From JAEUIE01 sp046350055 (GTDB lineage Bacteria > Planctomycetota > Planctomycetia > Gemmatales > HRBIN36): a stretch of 64,000 bases of DNA. Shown one piece after another: positions 27,038 to 35,968 of the stretch. The position numbers were made by a program, and so were the translations under genes. Numbering within the stretch: position 1 is the stretch's first letter; the number at the start of each line of letters is the position of its first letter. The DNA is taken from contig JAXMBC010000001.1 in the NCBI GenBank assembly GCA_046350055.1, positions 2,108,001 to 2,172,000 of the forward strand, in the 5' to 3' direction. The notes beneath the pieces were generated by a model, which was not told the DNA's origin, ran no database searches, and worked only from the letters and a program-made list of their open reading frames with translations.

Positions 27038-27556
27038 ATGGCAGAGCCTTCGGCACGTATTGCGGTCTACCCCGGTATGTTCGACCCGGTGCACCTGGGG
27101 CATCTGGATGTCATCCGCCGTGCATCAGAGCTGTTCCCCAAGCTCATCGTCGCTGTGGGCGTGAATCCGGGGAAGAAGCCCTTCTTCACCCTTGAAGACC
27201 GGGTTCACATGCTGCAACTTTCCACACGCAATCTCGACAATGTCGAGGTGAAGCCTTTCGAAACCCTGGCTGTCCGCTTTGTGAGGCAGGAAGGGGGCAT
27301 GGTGATGATCCGTGGCCTGCGAACCGTGACCGATATGGACTACGAGTTCAGCATGTCACTCACCAATCAGACACTCGATCCCAGCATTCAAACGATTTTC
27401 CTCCTCAGCCACGTGCAATACACCCACCTCAGCAGCACGCTCATCAGGCAGATCGTTTCCTTTGGTGGCGATCTGAGCAAGTTCCTGCCCGCTGAGATAG
27501 TGCCCTTCGTCAGGACCAAGCTGGAGGAAATGAAGCTGGCGGACCAGGGCAAATAA
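27038..27556 (+). CDS. coaD: pantetheine-phosphate adenylyltransferase
   Basis: 172 residues. It converts 4'-phosphopantetheine and ATP to dephospho-CoA, the penultimate step of CoA synthesis. Motifs: nucleotidyltransferase signature GMFDPVHLGH at residues 13-22, the R-G-L-R loop (MIRGLRTVTDMDYE) and the YTHLSSTLIRQI segment that corresponds to the I-S-S-T-x-x-R motif. Length is typical. It is monocistronic; gyrA begins about 150 bp downstream. Confidence 0.94.
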   Translation: MAEPSARIAVYPGMFDPVHLGHLDVIRRASELFPKLIVAVGVNPGKKPFFTLEDRVHMLQLSTRNLDNVEVKPFETLAVRFVRQEGGMVMIRGLRTVTDMDYEFSMSLTNQTLDPSIQTIFLLSHVQYTHLSSTLIRQIVSFGGDLSKFLPAEIVPFVRTKLEEMKLADQGK

Positions 27557-27704
27557 GTGTTGTTTTCCGTGCTATTCAGCGTCACGATGCACCTTTCGTT
27601 CAAGTGTCAAAATAGCCTTTGATCGCCCCATTTCCGCATGGTTCCTGCACGCTCAAATCCTAGAATATCAGCCTTGTTTGAAGTTCGAAAAGGATGCAAG
27701 TTGC

Positions 27705-30437
27705 ATGGCTGAGACATTGCCGCCGGACGTGCCACCGACAGATGGTTCCGCACTCGTTCCTGCTCCCGGTAACAATCCGCGTGAGCAGTTGCTCAACATC
27801 GAATCCGAGCTGAAAGACAGCTACCTCAGCTATGCCATGTCGGTGATCGTGAGCCGGGCGCTGCCTGATGTACGTGATGGGCTGAAGCCTTCGCAGCGGC
27901 GTATCCTGGTGGCCATGAATGATCTGAACCTGGGTCCAGCCGCCAGTCGCATGAAGTGTGCCAAGATCACCGGTCAGACGACTGGCGATTACCACCCGCA
28001 TGGCACTATGGCCGTTTACGATACCCTGGTTCGCATGGCCCAGGACTGGGTGATGCGGCATGTGCTGATCGACAAGCAGGGCAACTTTGGTTCCATTGCC
28101 GGCCTGCCTCCCGCTGCTGAACGATATACCGAAGCCCGTCTCAGTGGCTTCGCCGCGGAGATGCTGGCTGATCTCGACAAGGATACTGTCGAGATGGTGC
28201 CCAATTACGATGGCCGCGTCAAAGAGCCGATGGTGCTGCCCAGCCGGTTCCCCAATCTGCTGGTGAACGGCGCCGGCGGTATCGCCGTCGGCATGGCTAC
28301 CAGCATTCCGCCTCATAACCTTCGCGAAGTCTGCAACGGTGTCGTCAAGCTCATTGATAACCCCAACATCAGTATCGACGAGCTGATCAAGGAAATCCCC
28401 GGGCCTGACTTTCCCACGGGTGGTATCATCTGCGGTCGGCAGGGCATCTATGATGGATACCGTACCGGTCGCGGCAAGATCGTTATTCGTGCCCATGCCA
28501 AGATCGATGAAGAAAGTGCCAAGACCCAGATCATCATCTCCGATATTCCCTATCAGCAGACGCGCAACCGCATCATGGAACTGATCGGGGAAGCGATCAA
28601 GAACGAAAAGATCACCGGCATCAGCGGTGCTCCCCGCGATGAATCCTCGGAACGGCAAGGCAAGCCCGTCAGCATTATCTGCGATATCAAGCGAGATGCA
28701 GATCCGAACCTGGTGCTGAACCAGTTGTACCAGTTCACGCCGCTGCAGGAGACCTTCAGCGTCATCCTGCTGGCACTGGTGGATGGTCGCCCGCGCACGC
28801 TGAACCTGAAGCAGATGCTGGAAGAGTATCTCCGCCACCGGGTCCGGGTGATTCGTCGCCGGACCGAGTTCCTGCTCAAGCAGGCCAAGCACCGGGCGCA
28901 CATCCTGGAAGGCCAGCTGATTGCCATTGCCAGCATCGATGAAGTGATTGCCATCTGCCGTGCAGCACCGAGCCGGGCGGAAGCGAAGAATCGCCTGGTT
29001 GCGCTCGAAGTCTCCGCTGCGGTCATGGAGCGAGCCCTGGGCCAGGAGCACTTCGCTGCCCTCACCAGGGAAGTAGGCCCGAAGGCCAGCTTCTCCATGA
29101 CGGAAGAACAGGCAGAGGCAGTCGTCCGTCTGCAGTTGGGCCAGCTGGCAGCTCTTGAACGGGATGAGATCTTCAAGGAATATGCCGGGCTTCGGGCGAA
29201 GATCAATGAGTACGAAGCGCTGCTCAGCGACCAGAAGAACATCCTGGCGGTCGTACGGAAAGATCTCGTCGAAATCGCGGCCAAGTATGGTGAAGACCGG
29301 CGTACCACCATCATCGATGAAGGCCCTGGCCAGGTACGGCATGAAGATCTCATTGAAGAAGAGATGAACGTCGTCACCATCAGCCACAATGGCTACATCA
29401 AGCGGCTGCCGGTGAATACGTACCGCAGTCAGAAGCGAGGGGGCAGGGGAGTCAGTGGCGGGGCGACCCGGGAAGACGACTTCATCGAGCACTTCTTCAC
29501 TGCTTCGACGCATGCGTATCTCTTGTTCTTCACCAACTTCGGCCAGGTGTACTGGCTGAAGGTCTACGACATCCCGCAGATGAGCCGGACTTCAGCAGGC
29601 CGCGCGCTTCCCAATGTGATTTCGCTCAAGCCTGATGAGAAAGTCAGCGCGGTGATTCCTGTTCGTCGGTTTGAGCCTGATCGCTATCTGCTGATTGCCA
29701 CCAAGCGTGGCCTGGTGAAGAAGACTGCACTCGAACAGTACTCCCGTCCCCGCGCCGGTGGCATCATCGGCATCAATCTGGAAGAAGGGGACACGCTGAT
29801 CAATGCTGTCCTCGTCGGGCAGGGCGATGAAGTAGTGCTGGCGACGAAGAATGGCATGGCCATCCGCTTCAGCGAGTCGGATGCCCGCCCCATGGGCCGT
29901 GATACCAAGGGTGTCAAAGGCATTAACCTGGGCGCCGATGATGAAGTCGTCGGCCTGGCTGTGGCTGACCCCGATGGCCAGTTGCTGACCGTCTGTCTCA
30001 ACGGCTATGGCAAGCGTACCCCCTTCGGCCCCAGTGAACTGGCTGCAGCTGTGGTGAGTAGTGAGGAAGAAGTCGTTACGGAGACTGCTGAGCCTGTGGA
30101 AGCGGAAGGCGACGAGAACTCGCCCAGCAACATGCGGTACCGCACCCAGCGTCGCGGTGGCAAGGGTCTGAAAGACATCCGCACCAGTGATCGCAACGGA
30201 CCTGTTGTGAGCACCGTGGCTGTGCGGGATGGTGATGAGATTATCGTTACTACCCAGCAGGGCATGGTCACCCGCATGCAGGTCAGCGACTTCCGTACCA
30301 TCGGTCGCAACACGCAAGGTGTGCGGCTCGTCAATCTTCAGGAAGGCGACAAGGTTGTCGTCGCCGTGAAACTCGGCGAGTTAGAGAATGGTGACGGGGA
30401 CGTCGTGGAAGAAGCAGGCGAGACTACCGAGGAATAA
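27705..30437 (+). CDS. gyrA: DNA gyrase subunit A
   Basis: 910 residues from ATG 27705, which is preceded by AAAAGGA at about nine bases; a TTG-started extension from 27678 is less likely. The breakage-reunion domain has the catalytic Tyr in ERYTEARL (near 140). The C-terminal beta-pinwheel has a GyrA box (KRGGRG, near 576) in its first blade and a second exact QRRGGKG near residue 815. A roughly 25-residue acidic insert (rich in Glu, about 790-810) precedes the second. It pairs with gyrB at 13 kb to supply negative supercoiling. Confidence 0.94.
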   Translation: MAETLPPDVPPTDGSALVPAPGNNPREQLLNIESELKDSYLSYAMSVIVSRALPDVRDGLKPSQRRILVAMNDLNLGPAASRMKCAKITGQTTGDYHPHGTMAVYDTLVRMAQDWVMRHVLIDKQGNFGSIAGLPPAAERYTEARLSGFAAEMLADLDKDTVEMVPNYDGRVKEPMVLPSRFPNLLVNGAGGIAVGMATSIPPHNLREVCNGVVKLIDNPNISIDELIKEIPGPDFPTGGIICGRQGIYDGYRTGRGKIVIRAHAKIDEESAKTQIIISDIPYQQTRNRIMELIGEAIKNEKITGISGAPRDESSERQGKPVSIICDIKRDADPNLVLNQLYQFTPLQETFSVILLALVDGRPRTLNLKQMLEEYLRHRVRVIRRRTEFLLKQAKHRAHILEGQLIAIASIDEVIAICRAAPSRAEAKNRLVALEVSAAVMERALGQEHFAALTREVGPKASFSMTEEQAEAVVRLQLGQLAALERDEIFKEYAGLRAKINEYEALLSDQKNILAVVRKDLVEIAAKYGEDRRTTIIDEGPGQVRHEDLIEEEMNVVTISHNGYIKRLPVNTYRSQKRGGRGVSGGATREDDFIEHFFTASTHAYLLFFTNFGQVYWLKVYDIPQMSRTSAGRALPNVISLKPDEKVSAVIPVRRFEPDRYLLIATKRGLVKKTALEQYSRPRAGGIIGINLEEGDTLINAVLVGQGDEVVLATKNGMAIRFSESDARPMGRDTKGVKGINLGADDEVVGLAVADPDGQLLTVCLNGYGKRTPFGPSELAAAVVSSEEEVVTETAEPVEAEGDENSPSNMRYRTQRRGGKGLKDIRTSDRNGPVVSTVAVRDGDEIIVTTQQGMVTRMQVSDFRTIGRNTQGVRLVNLQEGDKVVVAVKLGELENGDGDVVEEAGETTEE

Positions 30438-30446
30438 TCCTCTGCT

Positions 30447-30464
30447 CTCTCCCAAACGGGAGAG
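30447..30464. terminator. hairpin after gyrA
   Basis: CTCTCCC-AAAC-GGGAGAG forms a 7-bp stem ten bases after the gyrA stop, with a further G run but no T run. It resembles the GC-rich palindromic repeats found elsewhere in the window as much as a classical terminator. Confidence 0.5.
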
Positions 30465-30524
30465 GGGGAACCAGACAACCGTGGCATCCATCAGCGCCTC
30501 TGCTATACTCGGCTGATCCCACGG

Positions 30525-33500
30525 ATGCCAACCATGCTGCGCATTTCACTCGTGCTTTGCCTCGTCGCCTTCGTCACGCTGCCCACTCACGCCCAACTCT
30601 CGCCTGACGAGGCGCTGAAGACCTTCACCGTCGCCCCGGGCCTCAAGCTCGAACTCTTCGCCAGCGAGCCGCTGTTCACTAACCCCACGTGCATGGATAT
30701 CGACGAGAAGGGCAGGGTGTGGGTCTGCGAATCGGTGAACTATCGCTACAAGCTGATGAAGAAGAAGATGAACCGGGCCGAGGGCGACCGCATCGTCATC
30801 CTCCACGATACCGATGGCGATGGCAAAGCCGACAAGGCCACTACGTTCTACCAGTCGCCCGACTTCCTCGCGCCGCTCGGCATTGCGGTGGCGAAGAATG
30901 CCACGGGGCCGGGGTACAAGGTGTATGTCTGCCATTCGCCCCATCTGTATCTGTTCGAAGATGCCGACGGCGATGGCAAAGCCGATGGTCCGCCGCAGGT
31001 GCTGCTCACCGGTTTCAACGGCGTTGATCACGACCACGGCATTCACGGCATCCACTTCGGTCCCGATGGCAAGCTCTACTTCAGCGTCGGTGACCAGGGG
31101 GTGAAGAACCTGCAAGGTCGCGCACCGGCGGGCAAGGATGGCAAGCTCGGCGCGTTGACGGGCAAGGTGTTCAATACCAACAGGACCGATTGCCAGGCCG
31201 GCACCATCTGGCGCTGCAACACCGATGGCTCAGCCCTCGAACTGCTCGCCCACAACTTCCGCAACCAGTACGAACCCGCCGTCAACAGCTTCGGCACCAT
31301 GTTCGTCAGCGATAACGACGACGATGGCAACCAGCAGACCCGCATCTGCCACGTAATGTACGGCGGCGACTACGGCTACTGGCCCCGAAACCGCGGTGAC
31401 CACCACTGGCACGAAGACCTGCCGGGCGTCGTCCACAAGACGTTGCGAACGGGATTCGGCAGCCCGACCGGGATGTGCTGGTACGAGGGGAAGATGTTGC
31501 ACGGGGCGTTTGGGAAGTTGCTTGCTCCCCTCTCCCCCTCGGGGAGAGGGGCCGGGGGTGAGGGGGCAACACCTCGCGGCGTAGCCCTTCCGTCCAAGAA
31601 TGCTAATGCTCGTCAGCACGACGTCACGAAGGAACCCCTCACCCCTCACCCCTCTCCCCGAGGGGGAGAGGGGAACAGTCCTTACGAAGGCTTCCTCCTC
31701 CACACCGATGCCGGGCCGCGGGAGCTGCGACTCTTCGGCGTGCGGCCCAAGGGGGCGGGCTACGAACTCGACAAGGTCAACCTCGTCACCAGCAGCGACA
31801 ACTGGTTCCGCCCCAGCGATGTCTGCGTCGCCCCCGATGGGAGCGTCTTCATCGCCGACTGGTACGACCCCGGCGTCGGCGGCCATGGTATGGGGGACAC
31901 GACGCGGGGGAGGATCTATCGGCTGAGTCCCAAAGGACATCAGGGCTATCAGAACCCTTCGTTCAAGCGTATTGCTGCACAGTCAGACGATAATGAACCG
32001 GAAAAGCAACTCGCTGAGGCTCTCTTGTCGCCTAATATCAGTGCGCGTGAACTGGGATTTCAAGTAATTGAACATACAACCCAGGGGCATCGAGACCATG
32101 CCCAAGCCATGCTGGAACGATCAGAACATAGCATTGGTAAGAACCCCGATCATCCTAATTCGCTATCACGGCTGATTCAGGGAAGGCGAAGATTCAACCT
32201 AGGGTATGATCAAAACCACATCGAGAGTGATGACCCATTCCTGGCTAGCCTGGCTATCCGGATGGGCACCGTCTTCTATGCCAAGGCGCAGCAGAAGAAC
32301 ATGAAGGAGCAGCTAGATTGGTTTCGATCCATTAAGTCGATATTCGTCGCTAGAGAAGCAGTGATATCCCTGCGCTATTTTCCTCTGGAAGTGATCAATG
32401 AAGCCTATTACCAATTAGCAGCGCGTTTCGACGGCCAAGATCGCACCTACCTCTCCGCTCTCAACATCGCCTGTGGTACCGAGCCGGAGCGACGGAACGC
32501 CATCCTCGCCGACTTCGAGAAGCACTTCCCCGAGTGGAATGACAAGACGGCTTGGCTGGTGTGGGAACTGCGGCCGCCGAAGGTGATTGCCAAGCTGGGG
32601 CACAAGCTGGCGACGGAGCCGATGTCGCCGCTGCAAACCGAGCTGGCCCTCGGAGCCATGGCGGCGGCGAGTGGCTCCGATGGTGGTGAGTCGATGCTCA
32701 AGCTGCTCGATAGCACCAAGCTCAATCGCCAGGTGCGGGCGGCAGCCATCACCACGCTGCTCAAGTACCTGCCGGGCAAGTGGGCGAGCCTCAAGAACTC
32801 GCACCTCGTCCGCAAGGCCATCGAATCACAGATGACCGATGGCCCGATGCTGCCCGCTGTCGTGGAACTCGTGGCGGTCTGCGAACGCAAAGACTTCCAG
32901 GGCTTCCTCGATACCCTGGCCTATGGCAGTGAAGGCCATCCCAACAACGTGCGTTATGCTGCCATCGCCGGGCTGGGCAAACTCAAGACCAGGGAATCGA
33001 TCACGACGCTGAGCAAACTTCTCGCCCGCCCCGAAGCACCTGCCACCCGGCAGGAAGTGATGAACGCCCTCAGCCGCATGAACACGCAGGACGCCTTGCA
33101 ACCGCTGCAGCGCGTCTTCCTCAATGCTCAGTCCGATGGCACCGCCCGCCGCATGGCGCTGGAAGCCCTCGCCGGCAGTCGGCTCGGCACCACCTGGCTG
33201 CTCGATCAACATAGCAAGAAGGCACTGCCTGCCGACCTGGTGGCCGAGGCGGGGCGTATCCTCCGGGGCAGTCCACATCAGGACCTGCGTAACAAGGCCC
33301 TGCTTGCGTTCCCCATCGCCAGCAAGATGAACGTGGCCAAGCTGCCCGCCCCTAGCGAACTTGCAAAGAAGCTCGGCAACCCGGAGCATGGCAAACTCCT
33401 CGTCCTCACCCACAAAGACCTCGCCTGCACGAAGTGCCACGGCGTGCAGGGCTTCGGCGGGCACATTGGCCCCGACCTTTCCATGATCGGCATCAAGGCC

Positions 33501-34286
33501 AGCAGGGAGAACCTCTTCGAATCGATCCTGAACCCCGACAAGGCCATCGCCGACCAGTTCGTGCAGTACACCATCGAAACGAAAGCTGGCGTGGTGATGA
33601 CAGGCCTCGTGGTGGAAGAGACCGCCGAGCATGTGGTGCTCCGCGATGCCAACGGTAAGGACACCAAGCTGGCGACGGCTGATATTGAGAACCGCAATAA
33701 GTCCGCCAAGTCGATCATGCCTGATAACCTCGCCAGCTTCCTGACCGAGGATGAACTGGTCGATGTGGTGGCTTACCTGGCCACGCTCAGGTCGCCGGCG
33801 CTATCGATTGACAGGTGGCAGGTGCTGGGGCCGTTCGCCAATGATGCGGCTGACAAGGGGCTGGATGAGAAGCACGGCCCGGAAACGGGGTACGGCGCGA
33901 AGTTGCAATATCCGGGCAAATCGGGCATGGTGACGTGGAAACCGGCAACCACCAGCGCCAGCGGGGCTCTCGACCTGGCAGCGCTCTTTGGCAAGGATGC
34001 TGCTCCCAGTGTGACGTGGCTCTATGCCGAGGTGGATGTTCCCACTGCCGGCTTCGGTGAAGTGAAACTCGGCATCGACCATGGCGTGGTGCTGTATGTC
34101 AATGATCGCATCACGCTCAGGACTCGCCGTGAGGCGAAGGATGGTCCCGGTGTGGAGACGGCTTCGGTGGAATGGAAAAAGGGCAAGAACACTTTGCTGA
34201 TGAAGGTGAGCACGATCCAGACGCCTAAGGGTGTGACGTGCACCGTGCTGACACCGGGGAGTGAACCCGCGAAGCTGGTGCGTTAG
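30525..34286 (+). CDS. exported PVC-type heme-binding CxxCH protein with beta-propeller and HEAT-like repeats
   Basis: 1253 residues with a Sec signal (about 1-23). The N-terminal domain (about 30-480) is the membrane-bound dehydrogenase-like/PQQ-type propeller seen in planctomycetes, with repeated DADGDGKAD-like segments. The middle (about 490-940) is HEAT-like. The cytochrome c motif CTKCH lies near residue 966. A C-terminal region of about 170 residues follows (LSIDRWQVLGPF onward). The family is a large set of exported proteins abundant in Planctomycetes, thought to act in sugar or polysaccharide oxidation with electron transfer. A 150-bp palindromic repeat (31525-31674) is inserted in frame at about residues 335-384. 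A section near 31970-32420 is visibly more AT-rich than the rest. Confidence 0.9.
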   Translation: MPTMLRISLVLCLVAFVTLPTHAQLSPDEALKTFTVAPGLKLELFASEPLFTNPTCMDIDEKGRVWVCESVNYRYKLMKKKMNRAEGDRIVILHDTDGDGKADKATTFYQSPDFLAPLGIAVAKNATGPGYKVYVCHSPHLYLFEDADGDGKADGPPQVLLTGFNGVDHDHGIHGIHFGPDGKLYFSVGDQGVKNLQGRAPAGKDGKLGALTGKVFNTNRTDCQAGTIWRCNTDGSALELLAHNFRNQYEPAVNSFGTMFVSDNDDDGNQQTRICHVMYGGDYGYWPRNRGDHHWHEDLPGVVHKTLRTGFGSPTGMCWYEGKMLHGAFGKLLAPLSPSGRGAGGEGATPRGVALPSKNANARQHDVTKEPLTPHPSPRGGEGNSPYEGFLLHTDAGPRELRLFGVRPKGAGYELDKVNLVTSSDNWFRPSDVCVAPDGSVFIADWYDPGVGGHGMGDTTRGRIYRLSPKGHQGYQNPSFKRIAAQSDDNEPEKQLAEALLSPNISARELGFQVIEHTTQGHRDHAQAMLERSEHSIGKNPDHPNSLSRLIQGRRRFNLGYDQNHIESDDPFLASLAIRMGTVFYAKAQQKNMKEQLDWFRSIKSIFVAREAVISLRYFPLEVINEAYYQLAARFDGQDRTYLSALNIACGTEPERRNAILADFEKHFPEWNDKTAWLVWELRPPKVIAKLGHKLATEPMSPLQTELALGAMAAASGSDGGESMLKLLDSTKLNRQVRAAAITTLLKYLPGKWASLKNSHLVRKAIESQMTDGPMLPAVVELVAVCERKDFQGFLDTLAYGSEGHPNNVRYAAIAGLGKLKTRESITTLSKLLARPEAPATRQEVMNALSRMNTQDALQPLQRVFLNAQSDGTARRMALEALAGSRLGTTWLLDQHSKKALPADLVAEAGRILRGSPHQDLRNKALLAFPIASKMNVAKLPAPSELAKKLGNPEHGKLLVLTHKDLACTKCHGVQGFGGHIGPDLSMIGIKASRENLFESILNPDKAIADQFVQYTIETKAGVVMTGLVVEETAEHVVLRDANGKDTKLATADIENRNKSAKSIMPDNLASFLTEDELVDVVAYLATLRSPALSIDRWQVLGPFANDAADKGLDEKHGPETGYGAKLQYPGKSGMVTWKPATTSASGALDLAALFGKDAAPSVTWLYAEVDVPTAGFGEVKLGIDHGVVLYVNDRITLRTRREAKDGPGVETASVEWKKGKNTLLMKVSTIQTPKGVTCTVLTPGSEPAKLVR
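31525..31674. repeat. palindromic element inserted in frame within a coding sequence
   Basis: The left arm (31525-31566) reads CTCCCCTCTCCCCCTC followed by GGGGAGAGGGGCC and a GGGGGTGAGGGGG run. The right arm (31635-31674) is nearly its reverse complement, with CCCCTCACCCCTCACCCCT followed by CTCCCCGAGGGGGAGAGGGG. About 68 bases lie between the arms. Element and flanks keep frame, adding Pro/Gly/Ser-rich residues (PLSPSGRGAGGEG and LTPHPSPRGGEG) between G-K-L-L and Y-E-G-F-L-L-H-T-D-A-G-P. Similar C-T-C-T-C-C-C palindromes are widely dispersed between genes in bacteria. Confidence 0.85.
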
Positions 34287-35968
34287 GTGGACGCTGCAGA
34301 CTGACAGGGCAGTGTCATGATAAACCGTGTGCCCTTGCCGAATGTTGACTCGCAGCGGATGGTGCCGTGGTGCACATCCAGCAGACTCTTGCAGATGGCC
34401 AGTCCCAGGCCGTGGCCGCCGGTGTGGCGGTTGCGGCTGGCATCGACTCGGTAGAACCGTTCAAAGAGATGGGGTACAGCATCCTCTGGTATGCCACAGC
34501 CTGTATCGGCTACTGTCATTGTCGCGGTGGTGCCGTCCACAGCCAGCTCGACGCAAACTTCACCCTCGTTGGGAGTATGCCGCAAGGCATTCTGGATCAG
34601 GTTACTCAATACCATGCCCAGCAGCGTGGCATCGCCTTGTAACATGACCGGCTCGCTGGGCAGTTTGGCATACAGACGAGTTCCTTTCGCCTTTGCTTGA
34701 TGCTGGCTGACACTGGTCTGGATAACCGAGCGTAAATCGAGCTGTGTGAAATGGGCCTGCAACTGGCCAGCATCAGCACGGGCCAGCATGAGCAGCGCGT
34801 CGATCAGCGAGCGCATCTTGCTGGAGCTGACCAGACAATTTTCGATGATCTCCTGAAACTCCTCAGCCTTGCGTGGCCGCGAGAGAGCGAGTTCGAGATT
34901 GGTATGAAGGACGGCCAGGGGGGTGCGTAGTTCGTGCCCTGCGTCGGCGGTGAAGCGGGACTGCCTTTCGAAGGCCGCTTCCAGTCGATCAAAGGTGGCG
35001 TTCAGCACGGTGGCCACGTCGACGAGTTCCGTCTCTACCTTGCTGGTATTGATGCGTTCGTGCAAATGCTGGGCGGAAAGTTTCGATGCAGTGGTGGAAA
35101 TAGTCTGCAGCGGTTTGACAATGCGGCCGGCAATGAACCAGCTCCCGAGCAGTCCCAGGCACATGGCCAAGGCCCCACTGCCAATCAACTGCAGGAGAAG
35201 TGTACGCAGGGCCTGGCGGTCAGGCTGCAGGGAGACACCTACCAGGATGAGGCTCCGCTCCGGCCCGCGCTGCAGCACCAGGCGGTAGCTGGCTGAATCG
35301 AAGAACACCGGCTCGGTGGAATCATTCAAACGCATTTCCAGGTTGTTGTGATCACGATCAGGGATGGGATCATCGACTGACTTGAAGACTCCGCCATCGA
35401 ATCGGTAAATGGTGAAGAACAAAGGGGGACGGGGATCGTCGCTGTCTGCAGGCCGGCGAAAGCCCAGATCGCGCTTCATCCGTTCCGCTTCTCGCATCAT
35501 GGCCTGGCGCCGTTCGGGATCAAAGCCGCGACGCTCTCCCCGCTTATCCCCCTCCATGGGAGGCCGTTTTTCACCCTCGATGGGTGGCCGTTTGTCGCCG
35601 CCACGCTTGTCGGGAATGTTGTCCGGGGGCTGTCGCTTCTCGAAGAAGTCACGATCGCGGTCGCGAGGCGGTGGGCCCAGGGCGCCCGGTCCTTCCGGCG
35701 GCATCATCGGTCCGTCGCGGAAACCATCACGCATACCAGGCGACCCCTGGCCCGGTGGAGCAAAGGGCGTCACACGCAGGAACTCGCGCATGGGGAATGG
35801 GCGAATCGCGGCTTCCAGGTAGCGGATGCCACCCTCCAGACGGACATCGATCTGCTGCCAGGCTGCGCGCTCCGCACTCCAGTAGACGTAGCTGGCAAAG
35901 CCGCCCACGATGGCGAGCAGCATCAGCGCGGTCCAGAGAAGCAGCCTGCTGCGGATCGATTTAAGCAT
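34283..35968 (-). CDS. sensor histidine kinase with unusual charged/Pro-rich periplasmic domain
   Basis: 561 residues. Two membrane segments (near 8-30 and 265-290) bracket a periplasmic domain. It contains a low-complexity stretch about 75-165 with PPRDRDRDFFEKRQPP and repeated K-R-P-P-(I/M)-E-G-(E/D), then a helical E-R-R-Q-A-M-M-R-E-A-E-R-M-K-R segment. A HAMP domain follows, then HisKA with the phospho-acceptor in HELRTPLAVLH (near 344) and HATPase with NLIQNALRHTP, D-T-G-C-G-I-P and GGHGLGLAI. It overlaps the upstream response-regulator gene by eight bases, so the two are co-translated. Confidence 0.93.
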   Translation of the reverse strand: MLKSIRSRLLLWTALMLLAIVGGFASYVYWSAERAAWQQIDVRLEGGIRYLEAAIRPFPMREFLRVTPFAPPGQGSPGMRDGFRDGPMMPPEGPGALGPPPRDRDRDFFEKRQPPDNIPDKRGGDKRPPIEGEKRPPMEGDKRGERRGFDPERRQAMMREAERMKRDLGFRRPADSDDPRPPLFFTIYRFDGGVFKSVDDPIPDRDHNNLEMRLNDSTEPVFFDSASYRLVLQRGPERSLILVGVSLQPDRQALRTLLLQLIGSGALAMCLGLLGSWFIAGRIVKPLQTISTTASKLSAQHLHERINTSKVETELVDVATVLNATFDRLEAAFERQSRFTADAGHELRTPLAVLHTNLELALSRPRKAEEFQEIIENCLVSSSKMRSLIDALLMLARADAGQLQAHFTQLDLRSVIQTSVSQHQAKAKGTRLYAKLPSEPVMLQGDATLLGMVLSNLIQNALRHTPNEGEVCVELAVDGTTATMTVADTGCGIPEDAVPHLFERFYRVDASRNRHTGGHGLGLAICKSLLDVHHGTIRCESTFGKGTRFIMTLPCQSAAST

